This document shows, in pieces, positions 32,848 to 35,348 of a stretch of 35,348 nt of DNA. Source of the stretch: JBFFSQ01 sp041572275 (GTDB lineage: Bacteria; Pseudomonadota; Gammaproteobacteria; SZUA-229); NCBI GenBank assembly GCA_041572275.1, contig JBFFSQ010000005.1, positions 1 through 35,348 of the forward strand, read 5' to 3'. Position numbers and translations under genes: made by a program. Numbering within the stretch: position 1 is the first letter of the stretch; every line of letters starts with the position of its first letter. The notes under the pieces are model-generated. The model was given only the letters and a program-made list of their open reading frames with translations. It did not search any database and was not told the DNA's origin.

Positions 32848-34251
32848 ATGACAATATCAGCAAGAAAGTTATCCGCTGCTATCGCTCTCGCGATGATGTC
32901 GGCAGGGATGTCAGCTACAGTACAGGCATCGGGCTTTGCATTAATAGAAAATAGTGCCAGTGGTATGGGTAACGCATTTGCCGGTGGAGCGGCCAGTGCA
33001 GAAGATGCCTCAACCATTTATTTTAATCCGGCGGGAATGACCAAATTGTCCGGCACCCAGATCGTCGTGGCCGGCCATATCGTTTCGCCAACAGCGGATT
33101 TTACCAACAACGGTTCAACCATTAACCCATTGCTCGGTGGCGGAGCTCTCCAGGGTGGCGATGATGATGGTGGCGCTACTGCCTTTGTGCCGAACTTTTA
33201 TTACGCGAAAAGCCTGGGTGAAGACATGTGGTTTGGCGTTGGAGTTACCGCACCTTTCGGTTTGTCCACCGAGTATGATGAAGGTTGGGTCGGACGCTAC
33301 CATGCCACCACGTCCGAGTTGATGACGCTGAATATTAATCCCAGTTTTGCAGCCAAAGCTACTGAAACAGTTTCTATTGGTTTCGGTCTGAGTATTCAGT
33401 ATGCCGAAGCGACCCTGGCCAATCACCTGGATTCGGCTGCGATCTGTTTGGGTAAATTGGCGCCCCTGGGAGTAACCCCTGCTGATTGTGCGGCTGAAGG
33501 TATAGCGGCTGCAGGTACGCTTGCAACCGATAGCTCACAGGAGTTAAGTGGTGATGACTGGAGCATTGGCTGGAATTTTGGTCTGATTTTTGATCTGGAT
33601 GAGAGCTCCCGCCTCGGTGTTGCTTATCGCTCGTCCGTAAAACAGGACCTGGAAGGGGATGTCGATTTCAATCTGTATACGGGTCTGGAAAATATTATCA
33701 GTGGCCTGCCAACAACACCCTATCCTTATAATTCTCTGTTCTCTGACACTGCCGTGGCTGCCAGCATAAATCTGCCAGAAACCTTATCTGTCAGCTACTA
33801 CCGTGATGTGAGTCCGAAACTGGCCGTGATGGCCGATATGACTTTCACCAAATGGAGCAATTTCGAAGACCTGATTGTGACGTTCGATAATGTGGTACAG
33901 AGTCCAGCCGTAACACCGGAAGACTGGACCAACTCCATGCGTTATGCTGTGGGTATGAGTTACAAGTATAGTGATACTCTGAAGTACCGTGCCGGTCTGG
34001 CTTATGATGAAACACCGATTCGTTCAGCAGAATTACGTACACCACGTATTCCCGGTCATGACCGCACCTGGCTGAGTCTGGGTCTGGGTTATAAGATTGA
34101 TGCCAGTATGTCGATTGATATTGGTTACAGTCATCTGTTTGTTGATGATACTGATATCAATAACACCGATCCTTCATTTGGTCATACCCTGGTGGGTACC
34201 TATGATGCCAGTGTTGATATTTTGAGTGCCCAGGTGAATTTTAAATTCTGA
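32848..34251 (+). CDS. FadL/TodX-family outer-membrane transport protein
   Basis: A 467-residue outer-membrane beta-barrel. The signal peptide is cleaved after Ala27 (VQA-SGF), giving the typical SGFALIENSASGMGNAFAGG N-terminus of the FadL plug, followed by the family's DASTIYFNPAGMTKL segment. Amphipathic strands follow, and the protein ends with Phe (AQVNFKF), the outer-membrane assembly signal. The family imports long-chain fatty acids or aromatic hydrocarbons through a lateral channel. Its position after an acyl-CoA ligase favours fatty acids. An AGGA ribosome site and its own likely promoter lie upstream, and a terminator follows. Confidence 0.93.
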   Translation: MTISARKLSAAIALAMMSAGMSATVQASGFALIENSASGMGNAFAGGAASAEDASTIYFNPAGMTKLSGTQIVVAGHIVSPTADFTNNGSTINPLLGGGALQGGDDDGGATAFVPNFYYAKSLGEDMWFGVGVTAPFGLSTEYDEGWVGRYHATTSELMTLNINPSFAAKATETVSIGFGLSIQYAEATLANHLDSAAICLGKLAPLGVTPADCAAEGIAAAGTLATDSSQELSGDDWSIGWNFGLIFDLDESSRLGVAYRSSVKQDLEGDVDFNLYTGLENIISGLPTTPYPYNSLFSDTAVAASINLPETLSVSYYRDVSPKLAVMADMTFTKWSNFEDLIVTFDNVVQSPAVTPEDWTNSMRYAVGMSYKYSDTLKYRAGLAYDETPIRSAELRTPRIPGHDRTWLSLGLGYKIDASMSIDIGYSHLFVDDTDINNTDPSFGHTLVGTYDASVDILSAQVNFKF

Positions 34252-34277
34252 TCGAATTTATTTGGCTTGATTAAAAA

Positions 34278-34308
34278 AACCAGCGATTTTGTTCGCTGGT
34301 TTTTTTTG
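34278..34308 (+). terminator. Rho-independent terminator after the FadL-like gene
   Basis: AACCAGCGA (34278-34286) pairs with TCGCTGGTT (34293-34301), followed by a T-run; an A-run precedes it, so it could also act for the minus-strand yicC transcript. Confidence 0.92.
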
Positions 34309-34513
34309 GGTGTTGTTTTTAGGTTGTGACAATTGTGATTTGATTTGACGGTGTTACGGGTGCTTATTATTGTTATATATTTTAAATCTTGTTTTTTGCC
34401 TGCTGGCGAAACCATAAGTTTCAAATATCCAACAATGATCAATACTTGGAGAATCCCAGATCAAAACATGACACATAGAAACCACATTGCAGTCATCATG
34501 ACTGAGACGATGA

Positions 34514-35348
34514 CTATTCAATGTTCTGTATTTGCTCGCGCATTTGCTCAATCAATACCTTGAGTTCAACTGAGGCCTGAGTGGTCTTGATATCAACTGA
34601 TTTCGAGCCCAGTGTGTTCGCTTCACGGTTTAGTTCCTGCATGATGAAATCCAGCCGTCGGCCGACAGGCTCATCCCGTTTGAATATTTCATCCAGTTCC
34701 TTGAAGTGACTGCCGAGACGATCGATCTCTTCATCGACATCCATTTTCTGTGTTAAATAGACCAGTTCCTGTTCAAAGCGGTCCATATCCGGATCGGCCT
34801 TCAGCTCATTCAAACGGTTTAATATTTTTTCTCTATGCAGCTGAACCACTTCGGGGCGACGCGCCTTTTCGGCCATGACGATCTGCTCCATGTCCTGACG
34901 CCGCTTTAACACCATGTCTTCCAGTCGACGACCTTCACGCTCACGAGTCTGTACCAGCTCGGTCAGTGTTTTGTCCATTAACTGCAGGGCCGCTTGCATG
35001 ACGGGCTTCATATCCTGCTCTGGTTCCTGTACCACTCCGGGCCAGTGCAGCACTTCCATAAGGTTCATTTCACTAGGCTGATGCAGCTGTTTGTTCACCA
35101 CCTGAGTGGCTTTCACCACGGCCTTGACCATCGGTTCATTAACCACGATCTCGCCTACCTGAGCCATACCGGGCTTGTAGCGCAAAACACATTCCACTTT
35201 CCCGCGCTTGATCACAGCGGCTACCTGCTCCCTGACCTGCATTTCGATACTGCGTAATTCTTCCGGTATTTTGACAAATACGTCGAGGTAGCGATGATTG
35301 ACTGAACGTAACTCCCACACCAGCGAGCCCCACTCCTGTTCTTCAGCC
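34514..35348 (-). CDS. yicC: YicC-family endoribonuclease, N-terminus beyond the window
   Basis: The frame stays open to the window edge (residues AEEQEWGSLVWELRSVNHRY), so the true start, normally a MI-x-SMTGFA segment, lies outside and about 278 residues are seen. The YicC N-terminal region (WELRSVNHRYLDVFVKIPEE) and the C-terminal DUF1732 part (GRRLDFIMQELNREANTLGS) are both clear. YicC proteins are reported to be RNA endonucleases affecting small-RNA turnover in E. coli. The stop is at 34514. The downstream gap to the FadL gene holds only the terminator and A/T-rich sequence. Confidence 0.92.
   Translation of the reverse strand, partial: AEEQEWGSLVWELRSVNHRYLDVFVKIPEELRSIEMQVREQVAAVIKRGKVECVLRYKPGMAQVGEIVVNEPMVKAVVKATQVVNKQLHQPSEMNLMEVLHWPGVVQEPEQDMKPVMQAALQLMDKTLTELVQTREREGRRLEDMVLKRRQDMEQIVMAEKARRPEVVQLHREKILNRLNELKADPDMDRFEQELVYLTQKMDVDEEIDRLGSHFKELDEIFKRDEPVGRRLDFIMQELNREANTLGSKSVDIKTTQASVELKVLIEQMREQIQNIE

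Overview
The window looks like ordinary chromosome of a Gram-negative gammaproteobacterium. It carries an outer-membrane FadL-type porin, a lipoprotein, a complete sucA-sucB-lpd-sucC-sucD block, the cmoAB tRNA-modification pair, djlA, a yicC-family gene and a phhB-like gene. Base composition looks close to half G+C by eye. Genes are tightly packed, with many ATGA start/stop overlaps. I found no rRNA, tRNA, insertion sequence, integrase or CRISPR array. Several small unknown proteins (16.6-17.7 kb) resemble families I loosely associate with sulfur-oxidising gammaproteobacteria; that is memory, not a search result.

Layout. 1-2.9 kb (minus): the 5' part of a CBS-domain gene, then a membrane class III nucleotide cyclase translationally coupled to a lipoprotein. 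3.0-5.4 kb (plus): a two-gene ABC-2 exporter followed by an orphan MbcA/ParS/Xre-type protein. 5.4-7.7 kb: a pterin carbinolamine dehydratase (minus) diverging from a small unknown gene and a solitary ParA ATPase (plus), then a two-span membrane protein (minus). 7.9-9.4 kb: pyruvate kinase. 9.4-11.1 kb (minus): an unknown gene, djlA and another unknown gene. 11.4-13.1 kb (minus): a three-gene operon with a small HU-like protein, an HU-transmembrane-LysM fusion and a small unknown. 13.2-15.2 kb (plus): three unknown genes led by a probable degenerate receiver domain and closed by a strong terminator. 15.2-16.5 kb (minus): a six-EF-hand exported protein and a small unknown. 16.6-18.8 kb (plus): three small unknown genes and two Nudix hydrolases. 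19.0-26.8 kb (plus): the 2-oxoglutarate dehydrogenase and succinyl-CoA synthetase operon. 26.8-28.2 kb (minus): an unknown gene, a heptamer repeat region and a 2OG-Fe(II) oxygenase-like gene. 28.3-34.3 kb (plus): cmoA, cmoB, a membrane-anchored thioredoxin-like protein, an acyl-CoA synthetase, an acyl-CoA thioesterase and FadL. 34.5-35.3 kb (minus): the truncated yicC gene.

How they work together. The suc block covers 2-oxoglutarate to succinate in the TCA cycle, with pyruvate kinase feeding it from glycolysis. FadL, the acyl-CoA synthetase and the thioesterase form a fatty-acid uptake, activation and release group. CmoA makes carboxy-S-adenosylmethionine for CmoB to use on tRNA.

The most unusual item is the HU-transmembrane-LysM protein. 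Its layout would place a DNA-binding domain in the cytoplasm and a peptidoglycan-binding domain in the periplasm on one chain, coupled to a divergent HU-like protein. Second is a heptamer array: about 14.7 perfect CCATCAA copies facing a decayed array of the same heptamer in opposite orientation. Other points are a palindrome over a near-consensus -10 box and the cysteine-rich small-gene cluster it would drive.
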